Below are positions 1 to 12,030 of a stretch of DNA of 47,500 nucleotides, piece by piece. Source of the DNA: Strigamia acuminata (taxonomy: Eukaryota; Arthropoda; Chilopoda; Geophilomorpha; Linotaeniidae); assembly GCA_949358305.1 (NCBI GenBank), contig OX442314.1, positions 1,562,587-1,610,086 on the forward strand, written 5' to 3'. The first letter of the stretch is position 1, and the number at the start of each line of letters is the position of its first letter. Below the pieces are notes generated by a model. The model ran no database searches and was not told the DNA's origin. It saw only the letters and a program-made list of their open reading frames with translations. The position numbers and the translations under genes were made by a program.

Positions 1-1465
1 TCCTCTTCCTCGCGTATCCACGCCGGGGGGGTGGTCCCGAACCGATGGACATCCAGCCAATGGTCGGCCAGCCCATCGGCGGACGGCGTCGCCGAGCAAA
101 GAGGGCAATGTCCATCCTCGTCTTCGGCGTGCATCCGTTTCAACGTCTAGAGGAGGACAACAACAACAAGAACAACGTTGACGATAAAATAAAATGAAAT
201 AAATAAATAAATAAATAAATAAAGAGAAAGGAAAAAGAGGAAGAAGATGAAGAAGAAAGCGAACTAGTCGTTCAACTACGGTAGTTCGATATTCACCGAA
301 ATCAAAAGACGGGGCTGGCGCGAATACAGCCGCAGCAACCCTCGGGCGGCCTCGGCCGCGTCGTCCAGGACGGCGTGCCACTTCCGCCAGTGGCGGAAAG
401 CGTCCCGGAAGAAGCTCCCGTACTTCGTCACTTCTATAGAGAAAATTGGAATTTGAAATAAATAAATAAATAAATAAATAAATAAACAAACAAATAAATG
501 TTTGTTCGTTCGTCTTGTTTCTTACTGTCCGGGCGGAAAGCGCACATGGCGCAGTAGTGGGCCTTATTGCCCTCCTTCTCTGGCGCCTCTTTCCCCGACG
601 ACGAGGCGCCCTTCGTCCCCCTTCTTCCCCCGCCCCCCGTTCGCTCGTTCTCTTCTCTCCCCCTCCGCCGTCGCCGCGTTGACGTGCTCCCCGTCGCCCC
701 CTTCACCATCCGGAGCATCCTCGCCTCCATCGCCTCCATCTTCGCTTCCACCGCCGCCCCCACCGCCGCCTTAATCCTCGCTTCCGTCACCGCGTCCGTT
801 GTCGCGGCGGCGGCGGCGGCGGCGGCGTCGGTGCCACCGGACAGCTCGTTGGCGGCGCCGGTGCCACCGGACGACTTGTCGAGCATCGTCGAGCGAGTTC
901 CTTGTGTCTGGAAGAAGCAAAACGACTGATTAAACAGACAATCAAAAACAAACGAGCGAACAAACGGTATACGAGTATCGACAAAAATTACCGCTTTCGC
1001 CACTTTCGCGGCCTTGGTCGCGCGACCATCGGACAACTTCCGCTTTAGATTCCGAGGCCGCAGGGTGATGTGCAGCGGTGGCAACCGTTTCGGGGGCGGC
1101 GGCGGCGGCGTCGGCGTCGGCGATGACGACTGCGGCGACGAGACCGAAGCTCGCCCGGAAGACGGCAAAGGCGACTTCGGCGACGTCTGTGGCGTCGACG
1201 GCGCCGGAACTCGTTCCGGATGCGCCGGTGATGTGGCGTCTCCGGCGACGGTCTGCGGGTCCGGGGCGGGTTTGCACGCCCGCTGGATGTCGTTCTCCGA
1301 CAACCGCTCCACGGGTACGGTGACTCGCTGTAGCAGCACCTCCGACGAAAGCGGCGCCGTCGCCTCAAACGTCTCCGGCGACGATTGCGGCGAAGACGAA
1401 GACGTCGACGCGATTAAGATTGGCGATGGGAATCTCCCGGGCGTCTACCGAGAAAAGGAGAAAAA

Positions 1466-1505
<40 letters not shown>

Positions 1506-1510
1506 ATGAA

Positions 1511-1541
<31 letters not shown>

Positions 1542-1971
1542 AGAAACAAACAAACAAACAAACAAACAAACAAACAAACAAACAAATAAACAAATAAAGT
1601 AAATTAAAGTAAAGTAAAGTAAAATAAGGTAAAGTAAAGTAAACTCGTAAATGAGCGAGTGTGTGAGTACGGACGATCGAGTTGAGACAAGAGAAAATAC
1701 CTCTCGCGGCCACTCCAGGCTGTTTGTTTGAGGAAAGAACGCGGGTAAGGAAAAAGAGAAAAAAAAATATAAAAAAAAAGAAATATGCACAAAGTTGGGT
1801 GATGGAAATGCCAAAACGTTACCTTCTTCATCCTTTTCCACGCGCTCCCTCCCGCCCTCGTCTCCCTCTTCACGGCCTTCTTATCGCCTCTCTTCTCTTT
1901 CGTCTTTCTGGCGCCCTTTTTCTCTTCCGTCCCCTTCTCCGTTCTCACCTCTCCCCCCTCATCATTCGGCT

Positions 1972-2006
<35 letters not shown>

Positions 2007-4072
2007 TCCTCATCCTCCTTCTTCTCCTTCTCCGCCATCATCCTCTCTTCCTCCTCTTCTTCCTCTTTCTTCTTCTTCTCCGCAATCACCCTCTTTTCCT
2101 CCACTTCTTCCTCCTTTTTCTTCTTCTCCGCCATCACCCTCTTTTCCTCCTCTTCTTCCTCCTTCTTCTTCTCTTCCGCCCTCGCCTTCTTTTCCTCCTC
2201 TTTTCTCTTCTTCTTCTCCCTTTTCTCCTTCTTCTTCTTCTTCTTCTCCTCCTTCTCCTCCTCCTCTTTCTTCTTCTTCTCCGCCATCGCCCTCTCTTCC
2301 TCCTCTTCTTCCTCTTTCTTCTTCTTCTCCGCCATCGCCCTCTTTTCCTTCTCTTTCGCTAACCACCCACGCATCCAATCACTCCTCTCGTCGGCTTCAC
2401 TCTCGCTCAGCTCCTCGTCGGCCTCGTCATCGCTCTGCCCGTCGTCGGTGTCACTACTGTCATCCTCACTCTGCTCCCCCTCGGTCTCTTTCGCGTCTCT
2501 CTTTTTCCTACAAAAGAGGTGAAATTGTGAGACATTGCGCGCGACCCGCAAAGAACGCGTCAAACTTACACCGGCGACGCGCCCGTGGACTCCGCGGACC
2601 GCCGCTCGCTCATCGCCCGACCCGCGGGCCGCGACAAACCCGGTGCCAACGCATTCGATGGTTGCTGCTGTTGTCGTGGCGAATCTGGCTGGATCTGGAA
2701 AGGAGCGAAACGAGCGGCGGACTAAGAAAATAAAATAAAACGAGCGTGGGAATGACGATTCTTTCACTCACCGGCGCCGTCGACCGCGACTTCGGACCGC
2801 GCAGCATCATCATCGCCGCCTCGAACACCCCAAGTCGTCCGGTCTGCGACCCGGCCGTTGTTGTCGCCGTCGCCTGCGACTCGAGCGACGCCTGGCTATT
2901 CAGGGGCAGCGTGGTGTCCTGCGACTCTTCGTCCTCGTCTTCGCCCGGGGACCGAGAAAGCTGCGTCACCCGCGAGAAAACGAAATAAACGGGATCGATA
3001 AAATAAAATAATTACGCGATAATTCTTTTACTCACCGTCTCGGGTCCCGCGGGCCGTGGTCGGGGGTCGACCGTCGACGACGACGAGCCCGGCACGACCT
3101 GGAAGAAAACAAACGAACAGACAAATATAAGTAAACGAGCGAATTAAAGAAAAAGGCGGGCGAAAGAAAAGAAAAGAAGGAGTAACTTATGAAACGAGGC
3201 GAAACGAAACAGATCCGAGTTGGTCGGATGCGCTCTAACGCTCGTTCTCGGGCGCTACTTTGACGGCGGACGGGCAAGCGTCGAGGCCTCGGCTCGATTT
3301 TTACCGGACTCGAACTTTTTTGTTCGTGCACGTTTCGACCCAAACAAACCAACAACAATTTCACTCACCGTCGATGGGGATGGCGGCGGTAGTGGCGAAT
3401 ACGTCGGCGATTGCAGTAGCGGCGACGGTAGTGACGATGACAGCGACGACCGACTCGCGGACCGTCGCGTGGGCAGCGTGACCTGGAAAGAGGCGGACGA
3501 GTTAATAAGATGAAATAATAGTGGGACAAAAATATTTTTTTTTTTTTTTTTTTTTTTCTAAACCCACCACCCTGTCGGGTCCTGTCGGACTCGGCACGGG
3601 CGCGTTGCCGTCGTCCGGGAAGCGAGGCTGCAACCCTTCGTCGATGGACACGACCTGGAAACGAACGAACAAATAAAAAGAAAAAGATAAATAAAAATAA
3701 AAGGAAAAATAGAAATAAAAATAAAAATAAGTGGAAAAGTAAGATATAAAGTAACGCGTGAAACAAAACGAAACAAATCGAGGCGATTCTTTCACTCGGC
3801 GCTACCTTTGGTTCCTCGGTGGTCGACTCGGACGCCGCCGACGTCGTCCGCTGCAGCCGCGGCATGTCGGGAACCACCGCCTCGTCGTCGATCGTGGCCT
3901 GTAAATAAGCGATCGAATTAATTAAATGAATGGATGAATAGATGGTTTACGGAACGACTCTTTCACTTACGGGTTTCGCCGCTACAGCCACGGCATCCGT
4001 TTCTTCGACCTCGACCTCCGTTCCGATGTTGAGCTCGGTCTCATCGACTATTTTTTCTTCTTCTTTTTCCAT
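1..4072 (-). CDS. Gene A, left-arm copy (3' part off window)
   Basis: Mirror copy with the same splice sites: exons 3971-4072 (ATG end), 3806-3898, 3568-3654, 3369-3482, 3036-3098, 2772-2960, 2570-2694, 1823-2507, 992-1444, 526-907, 297-433 and the partial 1-146, which stops inside the finger-2 exon. All phases agree with the right copy. The arms differ in coding sequence. Exon 8 is 3 bp shorter in its Glu/Lys run, and there are missense differences in exon 6 (Val versus Leu), exon 8 (Glu/Gly and Lys/Arg) and exon 9 (Gln/Arg and Cys/Arg). No stop or frameshift is seen, so both copies look intact. Confidence 0.72.
1470..1605 (+). repeat. AAAT/AAAC tetranucleotide repeats in a gene A intron (left arm)
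   Basis: Fills much of the 378-bp intron 1445-1822. The mirror intron in the right arm is 44983-45376. TTTA-type repeats are found in most introns of both arms. Confidence 0.9.
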
Positions 4073-4387
4073 CTGGTGTCTACGCGGGAGAAGAAAAATT
4101 AAATAAATAAATAATTAAATAAATAAAACAAACGAACAACGTGAAAATGTGAAAATAAATTGAGTGACAAGCGACGATAAACCGGGAACGAGGGATCGAA
4201 GATGGGGCGACAGAACACGTCGCGCGAAATCCGCGAGCGGGACACCGAGCCCGCTACCCCGGCCGTTTGCGTCTCGTTATTTTATTTCATTTTATTTTTA
4301 TTTATTTTTATTAATTAATTAATTAATTAATTAATTAATTAATTGATCAGTTAGTTAATTAAAACTAATTAAAAAGAAAAAAAAGTT

Positions 4388-4670
4388 GAAATGAAGCTGT
4401 TCCCGCGATCAAGTTTTCTCGCCGCCATGAGCGACGCGACCGAAACGCGACCAAACGAATTTGCACGCCGTATTGGCGTACGCTGTTCCGCGTGTACGGG
4501 TGCATACGTGTGGTCGCGATCGTGGTTAATAGACCAATTTGTTTACTCACTCGACAATCGACAGGCAATTGATAAACGTTGTTGGTGCCAAACAATCGCG
4601 CGCTAGGGTGCACCGTGGATAAACAAACCCGTGTGACATCTGGTGACAAGTCCGCGAACAATTTCATTTC
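4388..4670. promoter_or_regulatory. Inverted-repeat-bounded segment between gene A and gene X (left arm)
   Basis: Mirror of 42131-42413. The rest of 4073-5141 holds TTAA repeats, an AAAAT repeat (4750-4790), a CTGT repeat (4889-4925) and no gene I can support. Confidence 0.28.
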
Positions 4671-4886
4671 ATTTCTAACCTACAAGTAGGCGGTTTAATC
4701 AAACCAACCATCGGTTTATATTTAAAAAAAAACAAAACAAACAAGAGAAAAAAATAAAATAAAATAAAATAAAATAAAATAAAATAAAAGGAGTCGGCGT
4801 CAAAGGAAACCGTGGTAGCGGCGCCAACGGGACGAATCCGATCTATCAATAAGACGGGCGACCCGGCGCTGGCCGAGGAGGCGCGC

Positions 4887-4926
<40 letters not shown>

Positions 4927-5141
4927 GCTTGTCTGTCTCGTTTCGAAGTTGACGGATATGTTGGTCGATTTCTTTTGTTTTATCATCTATTTTGTTGTTC
5001 ATTCCCTCTCTTACACGGTCGCGCCGAAACGTAACGACACCACCGCCCCTCGTTACGTCGTTCCCGGCAGCCGTCGCTCGCCCGACGCGCCCTCGCGCGC
5101 TCCCGTGTCCCCCGCACGCGCCTAAACGCGGTCACGTCGCA

Positions 5142-5437
5142 GAAGCGCGCCGATCCAGTGCCCTGATCAAAGACGTTTTGTTTCGATTTTATCGTCGCTG
5201 CGTGAGGAGAAGACAAAGACGACGACGACGACGACGACGAAGTTCGGAAAGAGAGTCGAGAGGCTGACGAGGAAGATGCGGGAGAAGACAAAAGTGGTCG
5301 CGTTGAAGTTGAACTTGACGAGGAAGAGGCTCGGGGGCCCGGGGACCGACCTGTACGAGTTGGGAGCGGATGAGTTGGAGACGGTGGACGACAAGGACGA
5401 GTCGTTTGTTTGTAATAATAACGATGTAATGATGTAA
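5142..5437 (+). CDS. Gene X, possible last exon convergent with gene B (left arm)
   Basis: Follows a GTCGCAG acceptor at 5135-5141. The frame is open through PDQRRFVSILSSLREEKTK, a Thr run from an ACG repeat, KFGKRVERLTRKMREKTKVV and DESFVCNNNDVMM, with stop at 5435-5437. The KRV-R...R pattern and the FVCN ending resemble the ORF at 7105-7455. Another frame here is also open and acidic, so the choice is not certain. It points toward gene B, whose stop is at 5568. Confidence 0.35.
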
Positions 5438-5567
5438 TAATAATAATAATAACAACAAAAACAACACAACAACAATTACAATGGTTAATGTGGATTTATT
5501 TATTTTTTTTTTATTTTATTTATTTTTTTTTTTTATATATTTGAGACAATACAATAAAAGAAAAAGA

Positions 5568-6068
5568 TCAAATTAACGAAATCCTGTGCGCCTCCGTCCA
5601 ATGGCCAATCAGGTTGTCTGGAGAGGGTGTCTCCGCACAAAACGGACAGCGTCTGCCGCGTTGGTGCACCTGCCCCAATATCTAAAAGAGGGGGGGGGAA
5701 GGGAGGAAGAAACGAATTAGTTGGTTGGTTAACTAGACGAAGGAGTTAAATGCTCACCAACGCTAGATGAGCGGGCTCGCGCGAATACATTCGTAGCAAT
5801 CCCCGGATGGCCTCGTCCGCACCTTCACGGATGTCGTGTCGCTGTCGCCAGTGGCGGAAGATGTCCATGTAAAAGTAGCCGTCCGGGTCTGAAATAAATA
5901 AGAAAAATAAAAATAAAATAAAATAAAAGAAAATGAAAAAATAAAAAGAAAATGGACGACTAATAAGTAGATAAATAGATGTTTCTCACCGTTTGGGTGC
6001 TCGCCGCACAAAACGCAGTAATACGACCTACCGCCCTCTTCTCTGTGTGGTGCTGGTGCTCCGTTCAT
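5568..6068 (-). CDS. Gene B, compact paired zinc-finger protein (left arm)
   Basis: Exons 5990-6068, 5758-5888 and 5568-5681 encode the same 107-aa protein as the right-arm copy, with the same splice sites. It is oriented toward the window start, downstream of gene C and upstream of gene A in the same strand sense. The ORF at 5142-5437 points toward it on the opposite strand. Confidence 0.75.
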
Positions 6069-6083
6069 CTTTCTTTCTTCCGT

Positions 6084-6162
6084 GTGGGAGACGAATAAAG
6101 AATTAATTAATTAATTGAAAATAAATTGGAAAGGGAGATCACACAAAGCATCAAACTTACTC

Positions 6163-6221
<59 letters not shown>

Positions 6222-6321
6222 AACGAAGACGATGTGGCGACGGGGACCGGGCGGATGATGAAACGCGCACTTGATCCACGTTGTCGTGACACTTGATGTC
6301 GAGACCGCAAACCATTTCGTC
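6084..6321 (-). promoter_or_regulatory. 5' exon and TTAC-repeat intron of gene B (left arm)
   Basis: Mirror of 40474-40711. The TTAC repeat covers about 6158-6220 and appears one unit different in length from the right arm. Confidence 0.45.
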
Positions 6322-6478
6322 TGGACTACGGAGCGCCCGGAGATGCGCTGTACCGCGCTCGGTACAACGAGGAATTGTACGCGGGCGCGTGTGTGCAAAA
6401 CATGCGGTCGATTAGCGACGTTCCCTCCGATATGCACTCGCCGAGTGAACGGGGTCGGCATCCCACGCCGAGAGAACC

Positions 6479-6727
6479 GTGCCGGAGAAAGAAAGTTGGA
6501 GTCGAAGCCAGCAAACGAGACTACCGGGAAACATCACGACCATCGTTGCGAACAAACGTTGGCACGACAAAGACTTTAAAAAGACAGGCACGCTCGGGCA
6601 CCCGGTGGAAGGCGAATCCTCTCGATGGCGCGTCCCATGCCGAGGGAACCGTGCCGGAGAAAGAAAGTTGGAGTCGAAGCCAGGCGGCCGAATTCCGCCA
6701 CCCGGAAGTGCGTTCGTGTCCAGTTGA
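6479..6727 (+). pseudogene. Diverged copy of the WxDxDF ORF upstream of gene B (left arm)
   Basis: Frame reading LPGNITTIVANKRWHDKDF is similar to [19 protein letters not shown] of the 7105-7455 ORF but lies on the opposite strand. It is followed by a duplicated segment rich in Arg and Ser. It lies just upstream of the 5' exon of gene B and may be promoter-side debris of a duplication. The frame is open here, in contrast to the right arm. Confidence 0.35.
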
Positions 6728-6785
6728 TCGGGGACGGAAAGAAGATCGTGGCTTGCGCGCCCAGAGACGGATGTTTGTTTGAATT

Positions 6786-6939
6786 TTAACGAGATGGAAA
6801 ACGACGGAGTTTTGGTTGCCGGATTCGGTCGTAGCGGGGCACGCCGTTGGTGATGTTCCCGGCGCGCGATTCAAAGTGGTCAAAGTCGCTAATGTTTCGT
6901 TGTTGGCTTTGTACGGGGAGAAAAAGGAAAGACCGAGGT
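6786..6939 (-). CDS. Short C-terminal ORF, copy b (left arm)
   Basis: Mirror of 39857-40010, stop at 6786-6788, same reading [20 protein letters not shown]. Confidence 0.36.
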
Positions 6940-7104
6940 CTTAAAATGTGTTTGTTTTTTTTTTTTGTTTGTTTGCTTGTTTAGTGGCAAATTTGAATTC
7001 GATCGAGTTTCAAAAATAAATCGATCGAAACGTTAAAAACGAGACTTTAACGTAGAATTTCTCATTCGTTTTAATGGCGGCAACGACTTTTTGATCGGAC
7101 GACA

Positions 7105-7455
7105 CTATCGTTTATTACAAACAAACAACGGGGTGGCGAGTAAACCGAGTGACTTCGGGCGCCGCGTTAGCATCCAAGAAACAATTAGCTCACCCGCGTG
7201 TTCGTCATCTTTGCTCGCCGCCGAGAGGATTTGCCTTCCATCGGGTGCCCGAGCGTGTCTGTCTTTTTCGAAGTCTTCGTCGCGCCAAACGTTGTTCGCG
7301 ACGATGATCACGATGTTTCCTCGCAGTTCGCCGACCTCGCGGTTTACCCGCTTCGCTCGTTGGATACGGAAGGTCGATCGGTTTATTTTTGAATTTTGGT
7401 CGCCGAGTTCGAATTTGCCGCCGAATTTGTTCGCGCGGTCTCTCGCCGTAATATG
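7105..7455 (-). CDS. ORF with [17 protein letters not shown] motif (left arm)
   Basis: Mirror of 39341-39691 with the same protein. It sits between the two inverted copies of the short C-terminal ORF (6786-6939 and 7595-7745). Confidence 0.4.
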   Translation of the reverse strand, partial: HITARDRANKFGGKFELGDQNSKINRSTFRIQRAKRVNREVGELRGNIVIIVANNVWRDEDFEKDRHARAPDGRQILSAASKDDEHAGELIVSWMLTRRPKSLGLLATPLFVCNKR

Positions 7456-7594
7456 TTTTGTTTCTTTTTTTTTTTCTTTCTTGATTTTCTGTTTAATTTT
7501 TATTTATTTATTTATTTATTTATTTTTTTATTTATTAATTAATTAATTTATTTTTTTTTTTTACGAACCAAAAAAAAAAAAAACACATTTTAAG

Positions 7595-7745
7595 ACCTCG
7601 GTCTTTCCTTTTTCTCCCCGTACAAAGCCAACAACGAAACATTTGCGACTTTGGCCACTTTGAATCGCGCGCCGGGAACATCACCAATGGCGTGCCCCGC
7701 TACAACCGAATCCGGCAACCAAAACTCCGTCGTCCGCCTCGTTAA
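7595..7745 (+). CDS. Short C-terminal ORF, copy a (left arm)
   Basis: Mirror of 39051-39201, stop at 7743-7745, same reading [20 protein letters not shown]. Convergent with gene C of the left arm. Confidence 0.36.
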
Positions 7746-7940
7746 ATAACAACTACGATTAATGTGGATTTTTTTTTATTTTTATTTTTATTTTTATTCT
7801 TATTTTTTTTATTTTTAATTAATTAAAACAAATAAAAAGAAATGAAGAAGAAGTCATACAATACAAAAAAAAACAAAAAAACAAAAAAACAAAAAAAGGT
7901 CAAATAAAATCGAATGCACGGTCCACCGATGCTGTCTCCG

Positions 7941-8458
7941 TCATCCCTGGTGGGCGGTCGGTGCTTGAAATCTATGCGCTTCCACCCAATGGGTAGAGAG
8001 ATCCTCGAAAAAGGGTGTTTCCGCGCAAAACGGACAGCGTCCGTCGTTGTGTCGGTACACCCGTCTCAGTGCCTTGAAAAAAAAATAAAAAATAAAAAAA
8101 AATAAATTAGTTGACTAGTTAACTCGGCGAAGAAACTAAAAGCTCACCAATGCCAAACGAACGGGGTCGCGCGAATGGATTCGTAGCAGCCCTCGGGTGG
8201 AATCGTCCGCATCTCCGCCGATGTTATGGTACCGTCGCCAGTGACGAAAGGCATCTTTACAGAAAACACCGTTCGGTTCTGAAACGAGAAAAAATTAAAA
8301 TCAAATAAAATATACATAATTAAAAAATAAATAAATAAATAAATTGAACAACTGATAAGTAAATAAATGGATGTTTGTTTCTTACTGTCGGGGTATTTAC
8401 CGCAGCACAAAGCGCAGTAATGTGACTTGTCGCCCTCTGCATGCTGCGCTCCTTCCAT
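7941..8458 (-). CDS. Gene C, compact paired zinc-finger protein (left arm)
   Basis: Exons 8386-8458, 8148-8278 and 7941-8072 mirror the right-arm gene base for base at every splice site and encode the same 111-aa protein. It is convergent with the short ORF at 7595-7745. The satellite block 8767-9219 lies about 310 bp upstream of its ATG. Confidence 0.77.
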
Positions 8459-8465
8459 CTTTCTT

Positions 8466-8658
8466 CTGTGTGGGAGACGAGTAGAGAATTGAAAATAAAT
8501 TGGAGAGAGAAACCACACAAAACACCAAACTTACCAACGGAGACGAAGTGCCGATGAAAACCGGGAGGAAAATGAAACACTCGCGCGATATACGCTGTCG
8601 GACCAACGTGCGCGTTTGTCGTGACATCTGGTGTCGAGCTCGCAAACCATTTCGTGGC
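8466..8658 (-). promoter_or_regulatory. 5' exon and intron of gene C (left arm)
   Basis: Mirror of 38138-38330. The upstream ATG is at 8648-8650 and the donor is after 8535. Confidence 0.5.
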
Positions 8659-8766
8659 CGCGCGAGTCGAGGCCGTCGACTTCGAGTGGTAGCCGAGACC
8701 GTAAATGAATTCGCTTTTACCGCGACGAATCTCGCGCGACCGCGACTCCGCAAAAATACCGTATAT

Positions 8767-9219
8767 GGCCCGTAACGGCCCGCCGACGGTCCCGTAACGG
8801 TCCCGTCACGACCCCGTCAACGGCTTGTACGGGCCGTGATGGGGTCGTGACGGGACCGTCGGCGGCCCGTTAACGGACCGTGCGGGCCGTTACGGGATCG
8901 TGACGGTCCCGTCACGATCCCGTCAACGGCTTGTACGGGCCGTTACGAGATCGTGACGGTCCCGTTGGCGGCTCGTTAACGGCCCGTACAAGCCGTTGAC
9001 GGGATCGTGACGGTCCCGTCACGATCCCGTAACGGCTCGCACGGGCCGTTAACGGGCCGCCGACGGTCCCGTGACGGTCCCGTAACGGCCTTCGTTCCCG
9101 GACTTCGGCTCGCCGACGGCCCGTACGACCTCATGCGGGCCGTTAACGGCCCGTTAACGGGCCGCCGACGGTCCCGTCACGATCCCGTAACGGCCCGTCA
9201 TGATCCCGTAACGGGCTGA
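8767..9219. repeat. Small satellite block upstream of gene C (left arm)
   Basis: Uses the same palindromic words (CGTTAACGGGCCGCCGACGG and similar) but lacks the 98-bp core. One side runs into the GC-rich module 9220-9612; the other side abuts the upstream region of gene C. Confidence 0.85.
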
Positions 9220-9616
9220 AAACGGGAAAACTGAGGGAGTCGGGTGCGAGACCACGTGACCCGGAGTGTGGTTTTTGGGGGCGAGGGCCGTCCTCCGACC
9301 GCGCCGTGACGCGCCCCGAGTCGGATCAAGAGTCACGGCGCGTCGCGGCGCTTTCGGAGCACGCGACCCGATCCCCCCCCTCCCTCCCGTCACAAAAACC
9401 ACGTTTTAGCGAAACCCTTGACCGGTCACAAAACCCACCGAACACCGAAAAGCAACGAACAAAACGCGCTCGGTCGCACGAACTACTCGGCCAAAACAAC
9501 ATCCGCAAATTCCGCATCGCAGTCGCGATCAACGAAACAACGTATAGGCCGCCGTAATGTTAAAAAGCGGGACCCTTTCGCCCCCGACAAAATCCGCACA
9601 CATACCCCAAGGTTAA
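9220..9616. mobile_element. GC-rich module ending at CCCCAAGG-TTAA (left arm, internal)
   Basis: The same sequence, with changes in the middle, precedes the inner arm end (17157-17657). The outer end CATACCCCAAGG is followed by TTAA. Read outward-in the terminus is TTAA-CCTTGGGGTATGTG, which fits the TTAA target and CCYT start of piggyBac-type elements. No transposase is present and no matching opposite end was found. Confidence 0.4.
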
Positions 9617-9661
9617 ACGAGCGTTTCATTCGCCCATTTATCCGTCGGTCTCTTCTAGGCC

Positions 9662-9829
9662 ATGGCGGACGGTTTTCCCAAAACTGACGCGGACGCGCGT
9701 GTGTGGGTCGCCACGACAACATCGCCCTCTTCCTTCTCGCTTCGACGGACGACTGTGTGTGTTCGCTCAATCCGCGACGTCTTCACGACCGAACACGTGT
9801 CAATTTTGGACAGCCGACTGGCCGATTAA
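9662..9829 (+). CDS. Short ORF, 55 aa, next to the TTAA terminus (left arm)
   Basis: Mirror of 36967-37134 with the same 55 codons and stop at 9827-9829. Convergent with the coiled-coil gene (stop at 10098). Confidence 0.3.
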   Translation: MADGFPKTDADARVWVATTTSPSSFSLRRTTVCVRSIRDVFTTEHVSILDSRLAD

Positions 9830-9891
9830 TTCTGTTTCGTTTTATTTTATTATATTTTATTGTATTTTATTTCATTTTTCCATTTTTATTA

Positions 9892-9941
<50 letters not shown>

Positions 9942-10097
9942 TAACAACAACAAAAACAAAGGCGATGACGACGTATTGTCGGTGCCAACGAGGAAAAAAA
10001 AAAAAAAAAACAAAAAAAAAAAAGAAGAAGAATTGAAAACAAATGAAACAGGGATAAATAAAAACGAACGAATTAACTAATTAATTAATCGATCAAT

Positions 10098-11198
10098 TTA
10101 TTGGTCCACCGGTCGATCGGTCGCGTCGGGGCGCGTTGGAGCGATGGCCCGGTGCTCGCGGTACCCACTCGTCGTGGCCGTGGCCGCGTCCATCGCCTCG
10201 TCCGACTCGGATCGCTCTCGGGTTTCGGTCGGTCCTTCGGCAACGACAATGGTGGCTGGCGGTTGGTCGTCGGGCTCTCGGGTCGGCGAGTGACTCAACT
10301 GGGGACAAGTAAAGTAAAGTAAAGTAAAGTAAAGTAAAGTAAAATAAAACAAAGTAAATGGAAAATAAATTGGCCGGGGTGGGACGGTGTCTAATCGAAA
10401 TCGAGTTTGACCCCGTGCGCCGTGAAATGGGAAGGGGGGAAAGAGAGAGAGACAGAGACAGACAGACACTCACGTGTTCTTGTCTCGGGCGCTTCTCGAG
10501 ATCCAACGCCTTTTTTTTTAAGTCCTCCACCTCCACGTCATGAGCCGACTCCGACTCCGGCTCCGACTCGAGTGGTCGTCGTTGTTGTTGCTGCCACTGC
10601 TGCCACTGCTGCTCTCGCTCCCGCTCCCACTGCTGCTCCGACTGCTCCAGCTCCAATCGCTCCCGCTCCAATCCCTCCCACTCTCGCTGCTCCCGCTCTC
10701 GTTGCTCCCGCTCCTGTCGACGCCACGCCCGCCGATAGACCGCGCTTTCTCGGTCCAACTGTTCGAGACGCAAATGGATTTGGCGCTGGTGGGACACCTC
10801 TTGTAGTCTCAACCGCTCATCAAGTTCTCTCTTCTTCGCCTCCAACCGTCTTCGCATCTCTCGCTTGAACCTCTCCAACTCGTCGTCCGTGGTTCGACGC
10901 AGTTGTCGTTGCTCCTCTCCCAGCTGGTTTCCCAGCGCCCACAGGAGCCGCGCGGTCGACGGCGGCTCTTCCTCCCCCTCCTCTCCTTCCTTCTTTTCGA
11001 ACGGCAGCTCGAATTCGACCGCCCCAGTCTAGAGAGAACGAAGGAACGAACGAATGAACAAAAATATTGCGCCGGGTAACGCGGGGCAACGCGAAAATTT
11101 TTACTCACTTCGACCTCGAGTTTGACTCCTCGTTTAACGTCGCGCAACATGGCGGCGTCGATCTCGGTTAGGTCTTCGTCGTCGTTGTCGGCGGCGGC

Positions 11199-11254
<56 letters not shown>

Positions 11255-11422
11255 CAACGACAGCGCCATTGCCGTCTTCTTCGTCGTCGTCGGTGATGTC
11301 AACCTGAAAGCAAAATGTTAAGCGGGGCGACGTGACACGTCGAAGAAAATAAACGCGCTCACCGTGACGACGGGAATGGGCGGCCATCTCGGATCCTCGT
11401 TTCGTTCGCGGTTCGGTTCCAT
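10098..11422 (-). CDS. Four-exon Glu/Arg-rich coiled-coil protein (left arm)
   Basis: Exons 11363-11422, 11109-11303, 10474-11028 and 10098-10298 give about 336 aa. The structure equals the right-arm gene except for a longer exon 2 (195 versus 186 nt, three extra residues in the Ala/Thr run) and a C-terminus ending DRPVDQ rather than DRLIN. The 5' non-coding exon starts upstream of 11502 next to a TATG microsatellite. The last intron (10299-10473) holds an AAAGT repeat. Confidence 0.72.
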
Positions 11423-11643
11423 CTGAAAAACGGAACGAAAAGTTGACGCCGACTGACGAGAACGAAATGGTTGTCGCGGTAATAGCGTTGGAGAAACTTA
11501 CCACGTTGTGTATGTATGTATGTATGTATGTATGTATGTATGTATGTATGTATGTATGAATGGATAAATGTCTGTCGGTCGTCGAACGAAGTTGGTCGCA
11601 AAACGCAGACGTCGCGTGGTCGGGAAAAGTGCACTCACTCACA

Positions 11644-11848
<205 letters not shown>

Positions 11849-12030
11849 GAGATGTGACGCTAGAGCATGTCGGTCGACCGGTGACGCGAAAAAGATTAAT
11901 GGCAATAACTGACAACTAATAATTAATAATCAATAATTAATTAATAATCGACGATTAATAATCAATAACCGATAATGATTAGTAATAACGACAAACGTCG
12001 TCATCGAAAATAGCGACGCTTTGTCTCCGG

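Noticed and set aside
502-929. Pro- and Ala-rich plus-strand ORFs at the left end
   Set aside because: Shadow frames opposite gene A exon 10, caused by GC-rich triplet repeats.
1682-2733. Long Leu- or Ser/Pro-rich ORFs opposite gene A exon 8 (mirror 44069-45123)
   Set aside because: They are antisense shadows of the Glu/Lys repeat; the sense strand has matching splice sites and phases.
4391-4667. ORFs MKLFPRSS... (+) and MKLFADLS... (-)
   Set aside because: Both start in the same short inverted repeat and overlap each other on opposite strands; no splice or homology support.
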